Shown here one piece after another: positions 16,007-25,322 of a stretch of 29,470 nucleotides of DNA. This stretch comes from a virus, in IMG/VR virus record IMGVR_UViG_3300009431_000431, positions 1 to 29,470 of that record; one strand, given 5' to 3'. The stretch's first letter is position 1. Each line of letters starts with the position of its first letter. Below the pieces are notes generated by a model that saw only the letters and a program-made list of their open reading frames with translations, ran no database searches and was not told the origin of the DNA. Position numbers and translations under genes: made by a program.

Positions 16007-19000
16007 AGTGACTCGCGATCCTCAGGACCCCCAGCAGTCGATTCGTGAGCGATTTCTCGCGCACACCGAGGTTGTCGACGATCCCACAGAATTGGACCCC
16101 GGGCCGGAGGAGGGGCGCTTCCGGGAGCGCTTCCTGCGCCGGCATGAGACGGTCGGGTTCGTAGAGGCCGCCACCACCACCGCCGCGGGCCGGCCCAAGC
16201 GGGCCTGGGACTGGATCCCGGTGGTCGCTACCGGCCGGGAGGGCGCGCGCTGGGTGGATTTGTACGGCGCGGCGGAAGCCTACGAGGGGGGTACGCAGAG
16301 CGCGGACCAGCGGCGGATGCTCGAGGACTTCGTCGACTGGCACGCCCGCGAGCGGGGCTTCTTGGGCGGGGTGGGGGAGATCGCGGGCGACCTTCCGGTC
16401 TTCGCCGTCGAGTTCGGGGCCGGCCTCGGTTTCGCCAAGATCCTCGGGTCCAAGGTCATGGCCACCGTGGCGGGCCAGCGGCTCCAGAGGGTTCTGACCA
16501 AGATCGCCTCGACGCGGGTCGCTGGGGCTCTCCAGGGGAGCGCCACCGCCCGCACGGTCGGGAAGCTGGCCTCGAAGGGGGCGGCCGGGACAGCGATCCT
16601 AGCCGTGAGCGAGCTCCCGAGGGCCCCTTGGGGCCGGGTCATGGCCAACGCCCGCCGGCTGCAGTTCCAGCGCCGGTTCGGACTCACCAACGACGAGGCC
16701 GGCCAGCTCGTCGTCGAGACGCTCGCGGACCCCCAGAGCCTGATCGACGTGCTGCCCACCGCCCTGCTCGACGAGCTGATCGAGTACGGCAGCGAGATGA
16801 CCGGGCCCGCGATCCCCTTCGTGGCCAAGATCGACGCCCTGCACGACGACATCCTGGCCTTCTTCTTCAGCAAGCGCGGGATCGAGGAGGGCAGGAAGTT
16901 CCTGGCGAAGTACGGGATCGGGGGGGTGTGGAGCGAGATCGGGGAGGAGTACATCGGCGCCGGCGTTCGAGAGACGATCGGGCAGCTCGGAGGCCCGCCC
17001 GAGTTCAAAGGCCAACTCCCCGAGACCTTCGGTAAGACCCTCGAAATGTACGTTGCCTTTGGTCTGCGCGGCGGGGTGGGGGCCGCGAAGGGGGCCTTTG
17101 GGGAGGGGGTCCGGGCCGCGGGGGAGCGCGCCATGGAGAAGCGGATGCGCCATGCGCTCACGGAGCACCACCGCGCCGAGTTCGATGAGGCGGGCGTCGA
17201 GTACACCGACGAGCAGCTAGAGCAGCAGGTCGAGGAGGACATGAAGGCTCTGCGCGAGGCCAGGGCGCCAGAGACGCTGGAGGAGCGCGAGGACATCACC
17301 GAGGAGGAGCTGGAGGCCCTGGAGGCGATGGAGCCCGAGGAGGCCGAGGAGATCCTGCGGGAGAAGGGCTACCGGCCGGTGGAGGAGGAAGAGGCCCCCA
17401 CGGAGGAGGTATCCCCCGAGGAGGCCGAACCGGAAGCAGAACCCGAGGAGATTGCCCCAGAAGAGGAAGTCGCCCCGCCGGCCGAGCCGGTCGTGGAACC
17501 CGAAGAACAGGAGCCCCTGGAGCCTAGGCCACCCGAAACTCCCCCCGAGGCAGGTCGCGGCCGTGCGGAGGCCGAGGGGGCTCCTACTTCCGAGGTTGAG
17601 GCGCGCGAAGGGCGCTGGGAGCAGGCCATCCGAGACGTGGCGGAGGTGCTCACGGCCAGGGAGGAGCTGGCCGAGACGCCGGACTCCTCCCTGGAGGAGA
17701 AGCGGGAGGACTTCCTCTCCGGGCTGGTGACCGACCTGCGGACGGCGATCCACGACTCTGGGCTCATGGAGGCCGACGCAGAGCCCAACCTGGAGGAGAT
17801 CCGGAAGGTCGCCGCCGGGGTCATCAAGGAGACGCGGGAGGGCCTCCAGGAGGAGGCCCCCGCAGAGGCGGAGGAGCCTGCGGCTGAGGAGGAGGCCCCC
17901 ACGACCCCGGAGGCGCAAGAGCCCGAGCACGGCACGGCGCCATGGCCGGAAAGCATCTTGGCCGATGCGGACGAGGAGGAGAGAGAGCGGGTCAACGCTC
18001 CTGATCGCTGGGTTGTTGAGCCCGGGAAGCCGGCGCGTCTGGTCGCGTGGCGTGGTTCTGGGCGTGAGGAACGCGGCGAAATCTATGCCCCTGGGACCGA
18101 GGGGCCCACTCTCGGCCCTGGACGCTATGGCGCGGCAACGGAGACCCGAGCGAGTGCGTATGGTCCGCAGGTCGAGCGGTATGAGGCGGAGATCGAGAAG
18201 GCGGCACTCATCGAGTCCGACGACGACCTGGTCGAGCTCCATCCGGACCATGCGCCGGTGCCCTACGACAATGCCGAGCGCATCCCGTACCTGCGCGCTG
18301 TGCGCGAGAACCTGGAGTCTCAGGGCTACACGGGCGTCGTGGTGAATGTCCCCCTCCGCGGGGATTTCTGGCCAGACGACGCCGAGGCGCGTCCTGCGAA
18401 GAGACTCCGCGAGATCTTCGGTGAGTCCCAGGTGATCGAATTCGGGCCGGCGAAGGTGGAGGCGCAAGCGATCGGCGCCCCGGAAGCCCCCGGCCAGATG
18501 CCCGAGGACGCGACCGACGAGATGGTCGCCTACGGGGACGAGTCCGCCCTGGGCGAGGAGCTCTACCTCGAGCTCCCCAACGGGAAGGCCCTGCCGGCGG
18601 TCTACACGCTCACCGACGCGACCTACCTCACCCCCACCCACGACCCCAACCAGGGCTTCAAGAAGAACCCCCAGGGGGACCTGAACGAGCGACCCTACGA
18701 GGACCCCACCGAGGGGAAGGCCAGCCGGGAGACGGTCCACAAGATCGCCAGCGACCTCAAGCCGGCGCTGCTGGTCACCGACACTCCCACGGCGGTCGAC
18801 GGCCCCCCCATCGTCACCCGCTGGGGGGTGGTCCTGGGGGGCAACGCCCGCGCGATGGCGCTCCAGCTCGCCCACGCGGAGGGCGGCAAGGCCTCCAAGG
18901 CGTACACCGCGGCGCTCAAGAAGGCCGCCAGGCGGTTCGGGCTCTCCCCGGAGGACGTGGACGAGTTCGAGCAGCCGGTCCTGGTGCGCGAGCTCGCCGC

Positions 19001-22000
19001 CGGGCAGGAGGGGAAGCCCGGGGAGCTGTCTCGGATCCTGAACCAGGCCCTCACGACCCCCAAGACCGCCATCGCGGAGGCTGTGTCCCGGGGGCGGGAG
19101 ATCGGGCCGGCGGACGCCCAGCGCATCGCGAAGATCGTGGGGGAGGAGACCCTCGGGAAGGTCCTCAGCCAGCCCGGCAAGGCTACTGACTTGCTGAACG
19201 CACTGATCCGGTCTGGGGCCTTCGTCGAGAAGGACCTGGACGAGCTGACGGACTCCTCTGGGAAGCTGACCAAGGCGGGCCGGGCCACCGTGGAGGAGAC
19301 CCTCCTGGGGGCTGTGGTGGCCGACGTGCGCGCCCTGGCGTCCCTGGCCCCCGGGCACCGCAACAAGCTGATCGCGGCCTTGCCGTCGCTGGTGCGCCTG
19401 CGCATCGCCTGGCCGGCGTTCACCGAGCACCTGGTCGAGACGGCGGACGCCCTGGCGTCGCTGCGGGCCTCGAAGCAGCGGATAGCCGACGCGCTGGTCC
19501 AGAGCGACATCGAGGCGGAGAGCTGGAAGCTCAACGAGGTGGCGGTCATGCTCGCCGGGGCCCTGCAGGAGCTCGGGCCCCGGCAGTTCGCCAGCAGGGC
19601 CCAGGACGCCGTCGAGGCGGTCCAGGAGGCCGCGAGCGGTCAGGCCGGGCTCTGGGAGGGTGCGGTCCCTGCGGAGCCCTGGGAGGCTCTCAGAGCGGCA
19701 TTCGGCCAGTGGGAGACGGACCTCCCCTCGGACTCGACCATCCTCTCGGCGCCGTCGAGCTCGAGGGAGCACATGCGAGGCGTCCGAGCGGCCAGGGCCC
19801 CCTCCCCCAGCGGGGTGCACGCGAGGCCCCACGGGACCGGGACGGTCACCCCGGCGCCGCCGGCGCGCAAGAAGGGCCGCAAGACCGAGCCGGTGGTCAC
19901 CAAGGGGGACGTGGCCCTGGACCCCAAGGACATGCGCGTCGAGCGCACTCACGCGGTCCTGCGCCGCTTCGGGATCATCGGCCGGGACGACCCCATCGCG
20001 ATCACCGAGTCGATGACGGAGGCCCGCCTGGCGGCCGAGGGGCTGGGGGAGGTCGATCTCCAGACCCGGGACAACATCTACCAGATCATCAACGACCTGG
20101 CCCGCCGCTTCGGGCTCGGCCTGCCTGGGACGGGCAAGTCCCGGCGCCTGAGACAGGCCGCCACCGGCTTCTACCGAACGGACAGCGAGGGGATCCGGCT
20201 GCGGAAGTCCTCCTACCTGGTGACCTTCTTCCATGAGCTCGGCCACCACGTCCACAAGGTCATGTTTCCCCGGCGCGGCAAGCGCAAGGACCCGGTCACC
20301 GGAAAGATGACCGTGCCGGCCAAGCCGGGCCAGCTCTCCAGCCGGGACTTCCCGGTCCAGTGGCGCGAGGAGCTCGTCGCGCTCGGCAAGGACCTCTACG
20401 GCGAGAAGAAGCCCAAGTCGGGCTACGCCGTGGAGGGCTGGGCTCAAGTGATGCAATTCCTCATCACTGACCCGGCCCACTTGCAGAACCGGGCGCCGGC
20501 GCTTTACGCCGAGGTGATCCGCGAGCTCCAGCACCACCACCCCGAGGTGTGGCTCGTCCTGCAGGATGCTCGCCAGCGCTTCCGCGCCTGGCTCCTGGGG
20601 TCCGAGGACAACCCCGTCGCCGGGTTCATTCAGCGCGGCAGGCCTCCGCGCGCCACCGGTAAGACCGCCCGCGACCGCTGGACGATGGAGGCCTTCGACC
20701 GGCGCGTCCGGGTGCGCACGGCGCTCGAACACATGGGGGTCATGGAGAAGATCCCCTTCCACAAGAACCCGTACTGGACGATGCGCCGTGTCCAGGATCT
20801 CCAGTCCGGCGACCTCCTCAAGATGCTGCGGCGCGGCCGGTGGGACGTGACGGACCCGACCCAGGAGCGCACGGGCAAGAGCCTTCAGGAGATCCTGGGG
20901 CCCTGCTTCCCCTGTCTGGAGCTCTGGGAGGAGTACGCCGTCGCGAAGCGGGTCCGCGAGAAGCGCGACCAGGGGTTCGACGTGCTCCCGGCCGACCCGG
21001 ACGCCGACGTGACCGCCCCCGATCGCGTGGACGAGTTCATCGCGCGGGTCGAGCAGAGCCACCCCGAGATCGTCCTCGCGCATGAGGAGTTCCAGGAGTT
21101 CAACCGCTGGGTGGTCGAGGAGTACGCGGTGCACCACGACCTCATCACCCCGGAGGTCGCTGCCAGGGTCCTCGCCGCGAACCAGGAGTACATCACCTTC
21201 CGATACGCGACCACGGACGACGCGCTGCGCAAGGCCGGCGGGAGCGTGGGCTCCTTCGTCAACCTCGGGTCGGGGATCCGCTGGTTCAAGAACAGCCAGG
21301 GCGACCCCCTGCTGCCGCCGCTGCCGGCCTACATCGCCTCCCTGGAGGGGGTCACCGGCCGCGCGCACCACAACGCCGGCGGCGCGCAGTTGTTCTCGCT
21401 CGAGGACGACCCCGAGCTGGGGCAGGGGACCGGGCGCTGGTGGCAGCGCATCCCCCGGCCGATGAAGGGAACCCGTGTCGACCCGACGCAGCTCTCGGCC
21501 GAGGTGAAGCGCCAGCTCGGGATCCGCGAGGGGCCGGACGGCCACCCGATCGTGCCTGGCGAGCTCGCGGGCATGGACGAGGGCGAGCTCGCGACTCTCG
21601 TCGAGATGATCGAGAACTTCGACGAGGCAACCTTCTGGAGCCCGAGCAACGACATCGACGAGGAGCACCAGGTCGTGCGCGTGCTCATCAAGGGCAAGCC
21701 GCGCTTCTACCAGGTCAACGCCGAGGGGGGGGACCTCCTGCTCTGGAAGGCGCTCAAGGGCTTCTACAACCCGGTGCAGCTCCAAGGGACGCTGCGGCTG
21801 ATGACGCTTCCGGCGAGGGTGCTGCGGGGCGGAGCAACGCAGTACAACATCAGCTTCGGCCTGATGAACGTCCTGCGGGATGTCTGGATGGCCCTCACGC
21901 TGACGACCACGATGCTGCGCCACCCCACCCAGATCCCCGATCGTTTGCGCGGCATCAAGGAGTCTTTCATCGCCGGCGATTGGGCGGCCCTCTACGAGGG

Positions 22001-23489
22001 GAGCGGGGCCCCGATGCAAGGCCTGTTCGGCGGCGAGATGTGGAACGAGCGCACCAAGACGCTCGACATCCGCAAGGCCTTCGAGGAGGAGGACATCCTC
22101 CACCCCGAGACCCGCAAGGCCTGGAACCAGAGGCGCCCCCTCAAGGCCCTCTGGGAGGGCCGCGTGATTCGCAACGTGCGCCGGGGGAAGGTCGTCAAGG
22201 CCGCGGCGGAGGCGAGTCTGCTGCCCCTCGCCGGCCGGCTGAATACCCGGCTGGAGCGCGCGACTCGCATGGGCGAGTTCATCGTCACCTACAAGCAGCT
22301 CAGGGAGGCCGGCGTCCCCGTGGCGGAGGCCCGCCGCAGGGCTGGGCACGCCGGGGCCAACGTGACGCTCGACTTCGCCAAGGGTGGCCGCAGCTCGAAG
22401 GTCGTCAACGAGTACTGGCCTTTCTTCAACGCGGCGATGCTCGGCATCGACCGGCTCCATGAGTACCTGAAGGAGGCCAACCACAAGGGTCCGGGGCATC
22501 TGCTCGCGGCATTCTTCCGGATCAGCGGGTTCATGGTCGTCCCGTCGGTGCTCCAGTTCCTCATGGTCTGGGACGACGAGGACTACTGGAACATCGACCA
22601 GCGCCGGCGCGACCGCTACTGGTACATGCCCACCGGCCGCAACGACCACGGCGCGAAGACGTACCTGCGCATCCCGAAGCCCTACGGCCTCGCGGCCTGG
22701 TCGATCCTGGCGGAGCGCAGCTTCGCGAGGGCCTTCGGCATCAACCCCCTCACGGGCGAGATCGAAGGAGACCCGGAGGCCTGGGAAGGGATGTGGGGTT
22801 CGATCCTGAGCGAGCTCTCTCCGACCTTCTCGATCGCGGGGATCATGCCCGTCTGGGAGGTCATGTCGGGCACGCAGGGCTACGACTTCTATTGGGACAA
22901 CGAGATCGTGCCGACCCGCGACCGGGACCTTCCGGTCGGGATGCGCGGCGCGGAGCAGAGCTCGCTGTTCGCCCGCGCCATGGGCGAGGCTCTTGGGTAC
23001 GCGCCGGCGAAGATCGACCACCTGATCTACGGGCTCACCGCCGGCGCCGGCAAGGACATGGTGCGCACGGTCGTCGACCCGATGGTGGGCTGGATCGTCC
23101 CCTCGACCAAGGACTACGGCGAGCCCTTCCGCCGAGAGGACCTGCCAATCATCCGGCGGTTCTTCGACGCGGCCGGGCGCGGCCGGACCGAGGCGGTCGA
23201 GCGCTTCTACGAGGAGTGGAAGGATGTCGACGAGGCCAAACGCGGGCTGAATCGGCTCAGGCAGATGCACGGGAAGAAGGACCGGCGGGTCGAGGCCTTT
23301 GAGGCCCGCCACCGCTACGACCTGGAGCGCTACGGCAAGATGAGTCGCGCCAGGACCAAGTTGTCCAAGCTGTTCAGCGAGCTGCGCCGGACCTACCGTG
23401 ACGTGGTCGACGTGGACGAGCTCGAGCGCGAGATCGTCCGGATTCAAGGCGAGATCAAGGAGGCGGCTCGCAAGCCGTTCAGCGAATGA
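15960..23489 (+). CDS. giant polyvalent-type internal virion protein (ART-like, ParB-like, metallopeptidase, LPD38-like)
   Basis: 2509 residues from ATG 15960 (weak GAAGGG site upstream); GTG 16008, just after the previous stop, is an equally possible start. Regions, numbered from 15960: helical N-terminus to about 430; Glu/Pro-rich linkers 436-530 and 630-660; ADP-ribosyltransferase-like region 690-830 (Arg in VAWRGS, then GPGRYGAATETRASAYG, ending VIEFGPAK); ParB-like DdrB-type region 865-1045 with GGNARAM (960-966); zinc peptidase with HELGHH at 1425-1430 (HExxH) and likely third ligand Glu1492 in VEGWAQ; a CxxC at 1649-1652; and a long C-terminal region (about 1940-2200) with FGLMNVLRDVWMALT and VNEYWPFFNAAM, resembling LPD38. 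Such combinations define phage polyvalent proteins, thought to be injected to protect incoming DNA and disable host defences. Position after two internal-virion genes supports ejection. The peptidase motif is seen directly; the ParB, ART and LPD38 calls are progressively less certain. Confidence 0.7.
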   Translation: MASWAGGASYTPASCEVTRDPQDPQQSIRERFLAHTEVVDDPTELDPGPEEGRFRERFLRRHETVGFVEAATTTAAGRPKRAWDWIPVVATGREGARWVDLYGAAEAYEGGTQSADQRRMLEDFVDWHARERGFLGGVGEIAGDLPVFAVEFGAGLGFAKILGSKVMATVAGQRLQRVLTKIASTRVAGALQGSATARTVGKLASKGAAGTAILAVSELPRAPWGRVMANARRLQFQRRFGLTNDEAGQLVVETLADPQSLIDVLPTALLDELIEYGSEMTGPAIPFVAKIDALHDDILAFFFSKRGIEEGRKFLAKYGIGGVWSEIGEEYIGAGVRETIGQLGGPPEFKGQLPETFGKTLEMYVAFGLRGGVGAAKGAFGEGVRAAGERAMEKRMRHALTEHHRAEFDEAGVEYTDEQLEQQVEEDMKALREARAPETLEEREDITEEELEALEAMEPEEAEEILREKGYRPVEEEEAPTEEVSPEEAEPEAEPEEIAPEEEVAPPAEPVVEPEEQEPLEPRPPETPPEAGRGRAEAEGAPTSEVEAREGRWEQAIRDVAEVLTAREELAETPDSSLEEKREDFLSGLVTDLRTAIHDSGLMEADAEPNLEEIRKVAAGVIKETREGLQEEAPAEAEEPAAEEEAPTTPEAQEPEHGTAPWPESILADADEEERERVNAPDRWVVEPGKPARLVAWRGSGREERGEIYAPGTEGPTLGPGRYGAATETRASAYGPQVERYEAEIEKAALIESDDDLVELHPDHAPVPYDNAERIPYLRAVRENLESQGYTGVVVNVPLRGDFWPDDAEARPAKRLREIFGESQVIEFGPAKVEAQAIGAPEAPGQMPEDATDEMVAYGDESALGEELYLELPNGKALPAVYTLTDATYLTPTHDPNQGFKKNPQGDLNERPYEDPTEGKASRETVHKIASDLKPALLVTDTPTAVDGPPIVTRWGVVLGGNARAMALQLAHAEGGKASKAYTAALKKAARRFGLSPEDVDEFEQPVLVRELAAGQEGKPGELSRILNQALTTPKTAIAEAVSRGREIGPADAQRIAKIVGEETLGKVLSQPGKATDLLNALIRSGAFVEKDLDELTDSSGKLTKAGRATVEETLLGAVVADVRALASLAPGHRNKLIAALPSLVRLRIAWPAFTEHLVETADALASLRASKQRIADALVQSDIEAESWKLNEVAVMLAGALQELGPRQFASRAQDAVEAVQEAASGQAGLWEGAVPAEPWEALRAAFGQWETDLPSDSTILSAPSSSREHMRGVRAARAPSPSGVHARPHGTGTVTPAPPARKKGRKTEPVVTKGDVALDPKDMRVERTHAVLRRFGIIGRDDPIAITESMTEARLAAEGLGEVDLQTRDNIYQIINDLARRFGLGLPGTGKSRRLRQAATGFYRTDSEGIRLRKSSYLVTFFHELGHHVHKVMFPRRGKRKDPVTGKMTVPAKPGQLSSRDFPVQWREELVALGKDLYGEKKPKSGYAVEGWAQVMQFLITDPAHLQNRAPALYAEVIRELQHHHPEVWLVLQDARQRFRAWLLGSEDNPVAGFIQRGRPPRATGKTARDRWTMEAFDRRVRVRTALEHMGVMEKIPFHKNPYWTMRRVQDLQSGDLLKMLRRGRWDVTDPTQERTGKSLQEILGPCFPCLELWEEYAVAKRVREKRDQGFDVLPADPDADVTAPDRVDEFIARVEQSHPEIVLAHEEFQEFNRWVVEEYAVHHDLITPEVAARVLAANQEYITFRYATTDDALRKAGGSVGSFVNLGSGIRWFKNSQGDPLLPPLPAYIASLEGVTGRAHHNAGGAQLFSLEDDPELGQGTGRWWQRIPRPMKGTRVDPTQLSAEVKRQLGIREGPDGHPIVPGELAGMDEGELATLVEMIENFDEATFWSPSNDIDEEHQVVRVLIKGKPRFYQVNAEGGDLLLWKALKGFYNPVQLQGTLRLMTLPARVLRGGATQYNISFGLMNVLRDVWMALTLTTTMLRHPTQIPDRLRGIKESFIAGDWAALYEGSGAPMQGLFGGEMWNERTKTLDIRKAFEEEDILHPETRKAWNQRRPLKALWEGRVIRNVRRGKVVKAAAEASLLPLAGRLNTRLERATRMGEFIVTYKQLREAGVPVAEARRRAGHAGANVTLDFAKGGRSSKVVNEYWPFFNAAMLGIDRLHEYLKEANHKGPGHLLAAFFRISGFMVVPSVLQFLMVWDDEDYWNIDQRRRDRYWYMPTGRNDHGAKTYLRIPKPYGLAAWSILAERSFARAFGINPLTGEIEGDPEAWEGMWGSILSELSPTFSIAGIMPVWEVMSGTQGYDFYWDNEIVPTRDRDLPVGMRGAEQSSLFARAMGEALGYAPAKIDHLIYGLTAGAGKDMVRTVVDPMVGWIVPSTKDYGEPFRREDLPIIRRFFDAAGRGRTEAVERFYEEWKDVDEAKRGLNRLRQMHGKKDRRVEAFEARHRYDLERYGKMSRARTKLSKLFSELRRTYRDVVDVDELEREIVRIQGEIKEAARKPFSE

Positions 23490-23776
23490 CGGACGACGTG
23501 AAAGTGATCCTCGCCCGCCTCGAAGGGAAATTCGACAAGTACGCCAGCGACTTCGAGCACCACCTCGACGAGAGTGGGGAGTGGAGGGGGCGCGTCTGGG
23601 CCAAGCTGAACACGCTGGATCAATCCCTACGCGGCAACGGTGGAGACGGGATCAACGTCCGAATCGACCGCATCGAGCAGCGGGAGAAGGCTCGCTCCCG
23701 GTTCAGTTGGATCGCGCTCTCGACCGCGCTCGCCGCGCTGGTCGCGGGGATCAGGAGTTGGCTGACTCGACCTTGA
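23486..23776 (+). CDS. XhlA/holin-like coiled-coil membrane protein
   Basis: This 96-residue protein has an N-terminal coiled coil (about residues 1-70: LARLEGKFDKYASDFEHH, then INVRIDRIEQREKARS) and one C-terminal hydrophobic segment, roughly residues 74-90 (WIALSTALAALVAGIRSW), so it is a tail-anchored membrane protein. This is the plan of XhlA-type haemolysin/holin-associated proteins. It starts at ATG 23486 overlapping the giant gene's stop (ATGA). A lysis role is inferred; no endolysin or spanin was recognised nearby. Its 3' end overlaps the opposite-strand gene by 26 bases. Confidence 0.6.
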   Translation: MTDDVKVILARLEGKFDKYASDFEHHLDESGEWRGRVWAKLNTLDQSLRGNGGDGINVRIDRIEQREKARSRFSWIALSTALAALVAGIRSWLTRP

Positions 23777-23975
23777 TCTCGCGCAGGGGGTGAGTCCCCC
23801 CGATCCCGTTCTGCATGTTCTCGATCCAGCGCAGCATCGAGGCGTAGGTGGCCTGGTGCATCTCCAGCTTGAGCTGGCGCGGCGCGCCCTGCGGGATCCG
23901 CTTCAGCACGCCGTCGAGGTAGGCCACCCGTCCAGCCAGGTAGTCCTTGATGTCGTCGACTGTCAGGTCCGGCAT
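23751..23975 (-). CDS. small helical protein, unknown (minus strand)
   Basis: This 74-residue protein begins MPDLTVDDIKDYLAGR at ATG 23973-23975 and overlaps the upstream gene's stop by one base (TGATG), so the two are translationally coupled. It looks all-helical, with MLRWIENMQNG near the end. No domain is recognised. It is the last gene of the recombination operon; its 3' end overlaps the convergent membrane-protein gene by 26 bases. A longer frame to 24338 lacks a coupled start and overlaps the 147-residue neighbour, so I prefer this start. Confidence 0.55.
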   Translation of the reverse strand: MPDLTVDDIKDYLAGRVAYLDGVLKRIPQGAPRQLKLEMHQATYASMLRWIENMQNGIGGTHPLREIKVESANS

Positions 23976-24418
23976 CAGTTGCCCATATGCGGGGTGAAGT
24001 GCTTGCTCCCGTCCTTGGGCGGATCTCGACGGGTGAAGCCGATCGACTCCTGGAAGCCCTCCTGCTGCTCGTAGCGCCGGGCGGCCACGGGGAAGTAGAC
24101 CCACTCCGGACCCCAGGCGGTGAAGTGCGCCCCGACCTTCTCGCCCTTGTCGGCGTCGAATTCGAGGCTCGGCTTGTCCCCGTCGATGTGCAGGACGAGG
24201 TCTTCCAGGTTCTCGCCCGTCTCCTTCAGGGCGGCGTGCAGCATCTCCATCCAGGAGATCATGTTGATGTCCTCCGGTGTGGGGCCCAGCCCGATCGCCA
24301 GGCCCGTGAGCTTGTCGTCCTTCCCCTCGGAGTCCCAATCGCGTGCCTCCGAGGCCTCCTCGCGTAGCGCTTCGTACTCGCCCCCGCGGTCGTCGTGTCC
24401 GGGTCGGTTATTCGCCAA
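23975..24418 (-). CDS. unknown acidic early protein (minus strand)
   Basis: This 147-residue acidic protein starts MANNRPGHDDRGGEYEAL from TTG at 24416-24418, preceded by GAGGAG seven bases upstream. It overlaps the annealing-protein gene by 11 bases. No recognised domain; the middle (DINMISWMEMLHAALKE) is helical and the C-terminal half is beta-like with several aromatics (FTAWGPEWVYFPVAARRY). The operon context (exonuclease, annealing protein, this gene) suggests an accessory role in recombination or replication, such as an SSB-like or regulatory partner, but this is a guess. Its stop overlaps the next gene by TGATG. Confidence 0.55.
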   Translation of the reverse strand: MANNRPGHDDRGGEYEALREEASEARDWDSEGKDDKLTGLAIGLGPTPEDINMISWMEMLHAALKETGENLEDLVLHIDGDKPSLEFDADKGEKVGAHFTAWGPEWVYFPVAARRYEQQEGFQESIGFTRRDPPKDGSKHFTPHMGN

Positions 24419-25322
24419 GGGGGAGCTCCTCGCCGGGCTCCTCGGCGGCGTCGACCTCCTCCTGGAGCTCCTCGGCGCGGGTCGACTCCGCCGGCGCCAC
24501 GGTGAAGTGGTCCTCGCGCGTGGTGTTGCCGTCCTTCATCGACATGAACCACTCGCGCAGGTCCGTCAGCTCGCGGGCGTCGATGTCCGCGACCGGGTGC
24601 CCGAGCTTGTCCTCGAGCATCGCCTGGGTTACGGCGAAGTCCTTGTCGTAGGCAAGGAGGAGCTTCTTGACGGTGTCCTTGCGGCTCTTCTGCAGGTCCC
24701 TTCGGGCGTGCGCCGTCGCGGTCTCCTCGCACTTCTCCTCGGCGTCCTCGATCAGGTCGAAGGGGAGGAGTTGCAGGAGGCAGTTCCGCACGGCGAGCGA
24801 TGCGCGGCGGTTGACGAGCTCGCGGCGGTCGCGCTCCGTCTCGGGCTTGAGCTCGACCGTGGTGGGCCTCCCGTCCTCCCAGACCTTGCGCTGGATCTTG
24901 TTCGGGAAGCGGTCGCTCGCGTACTTCCAGGTGTTCGTCTCCGCGTCGTGGGCCCAGGCTTCGAGCTGGATCCACTCCTCGTTGTCCTCGGTGGGGATGA
25001 TCGTGAAGCCCGAGCGGATGTTCCCCCAGGCCTGCGCCGCGGCGTGCGCCAGGTGGATCGAGGCGCCGGTGACTTGCTTGCTGCCGCGGGGAAACTTGTA
25101 GCGGGCCTTCTCCGCGAACGTGGCTCGCTCGCAGGCGCCCATGAGGCGCTGGAAGGCGGCCATCTCATCCCGCGGGAACTTCTTGGCGACGATGATCGCG
25201 CTCTGGATCTCCGTCATGGCGCGGGTCGCCAGGGCGCCCTCGACGCCACCTTCGATTTGCGCGGTGACGGCTTGGCCGAGGTCGAGCTCGTCAGCGAGAG
25301 CGGGTTGGGTCTCTTCGGTCAT
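24408..25322 (-). CDS. probable single-strand annealing protein (RecT-class partner)
   Basis: This 304-residue protein starts at ATG 25320-25322 (MTEETQPALADELDL), overlapping the exonuclease stop by ATGA; an in-frame extension to 25718 lies inside that gene and is rejected. The core (about residues 35-200) matches a phage annealing-protein pattern that I recognise: IQSAIIVAKKFPRDEMAAF, ARYKFPRGSKQVTGASIHLA, AWGNIRSGF, then basic NRRASLAVRNCLLQLLPF. The last 60 residues are acidic. In RecE/RecT-type systems an exonuclease makes 3' overhangs and the annealing protein pairs them with complementary strands. I am confident in the pairing with the exonuclease, less so in the exact family (RecT, Erf or a separate class). 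The seven N-terminal residues are shared with the coiled-coil gene at 27400. Confidence 0.65.
   Translation of the reverse strand: MTEETQPALADELDLGQAVTAQIEGGVEGALATRAMTEIQSAIIVAKKFPRDEMAAFQRLMGACERATFAEKARYKFPRGSKQVTGASIHLAHAAAQAWGNIRSGFTIIPTEDNEEWIQLEAWAHDAETNTWKYASDRFPNKIQRKVWEDGRPTTVELKPETERDRRELVNRRASLAVRNCLLQLLPFDLIEDAEEKCEETATAHARRDLQKSRKDTVKKLLLAYDKDFAVTQAMLEDKLGHPVADIDARELTDLREWFMSMKDGNTTREDHFTVAPAESTRAEELQEEVDAAEEPGEELPLGE

Noticed and set aside
20118-20141. A P-loop-like GLPGTGKS at residues 1387-1394 of the giant protein
   Set aside because: The consensus fits, but no Walker B or ATPase context follows and it lies in the segment leading into the HExxH peptidase, so a chance match is more likely.
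17217-23447. A 2076-residue open frame on the minus strand opposite the giant gene
   Set aside because: GC-rich coding DNA often leaves the opposite frame open. The product is Leu/Arg/Val-heavy with no recognisable domain, whereas the plus frame carries clear motifs.
23786-23800. GGGGG-TGAGT-CCCCC hairpin as a terminator for the plus-strand late genes
   Set aside because: The stem is only five pairs, lies inside the coding end of the minus-strand gene, and has no T-run.
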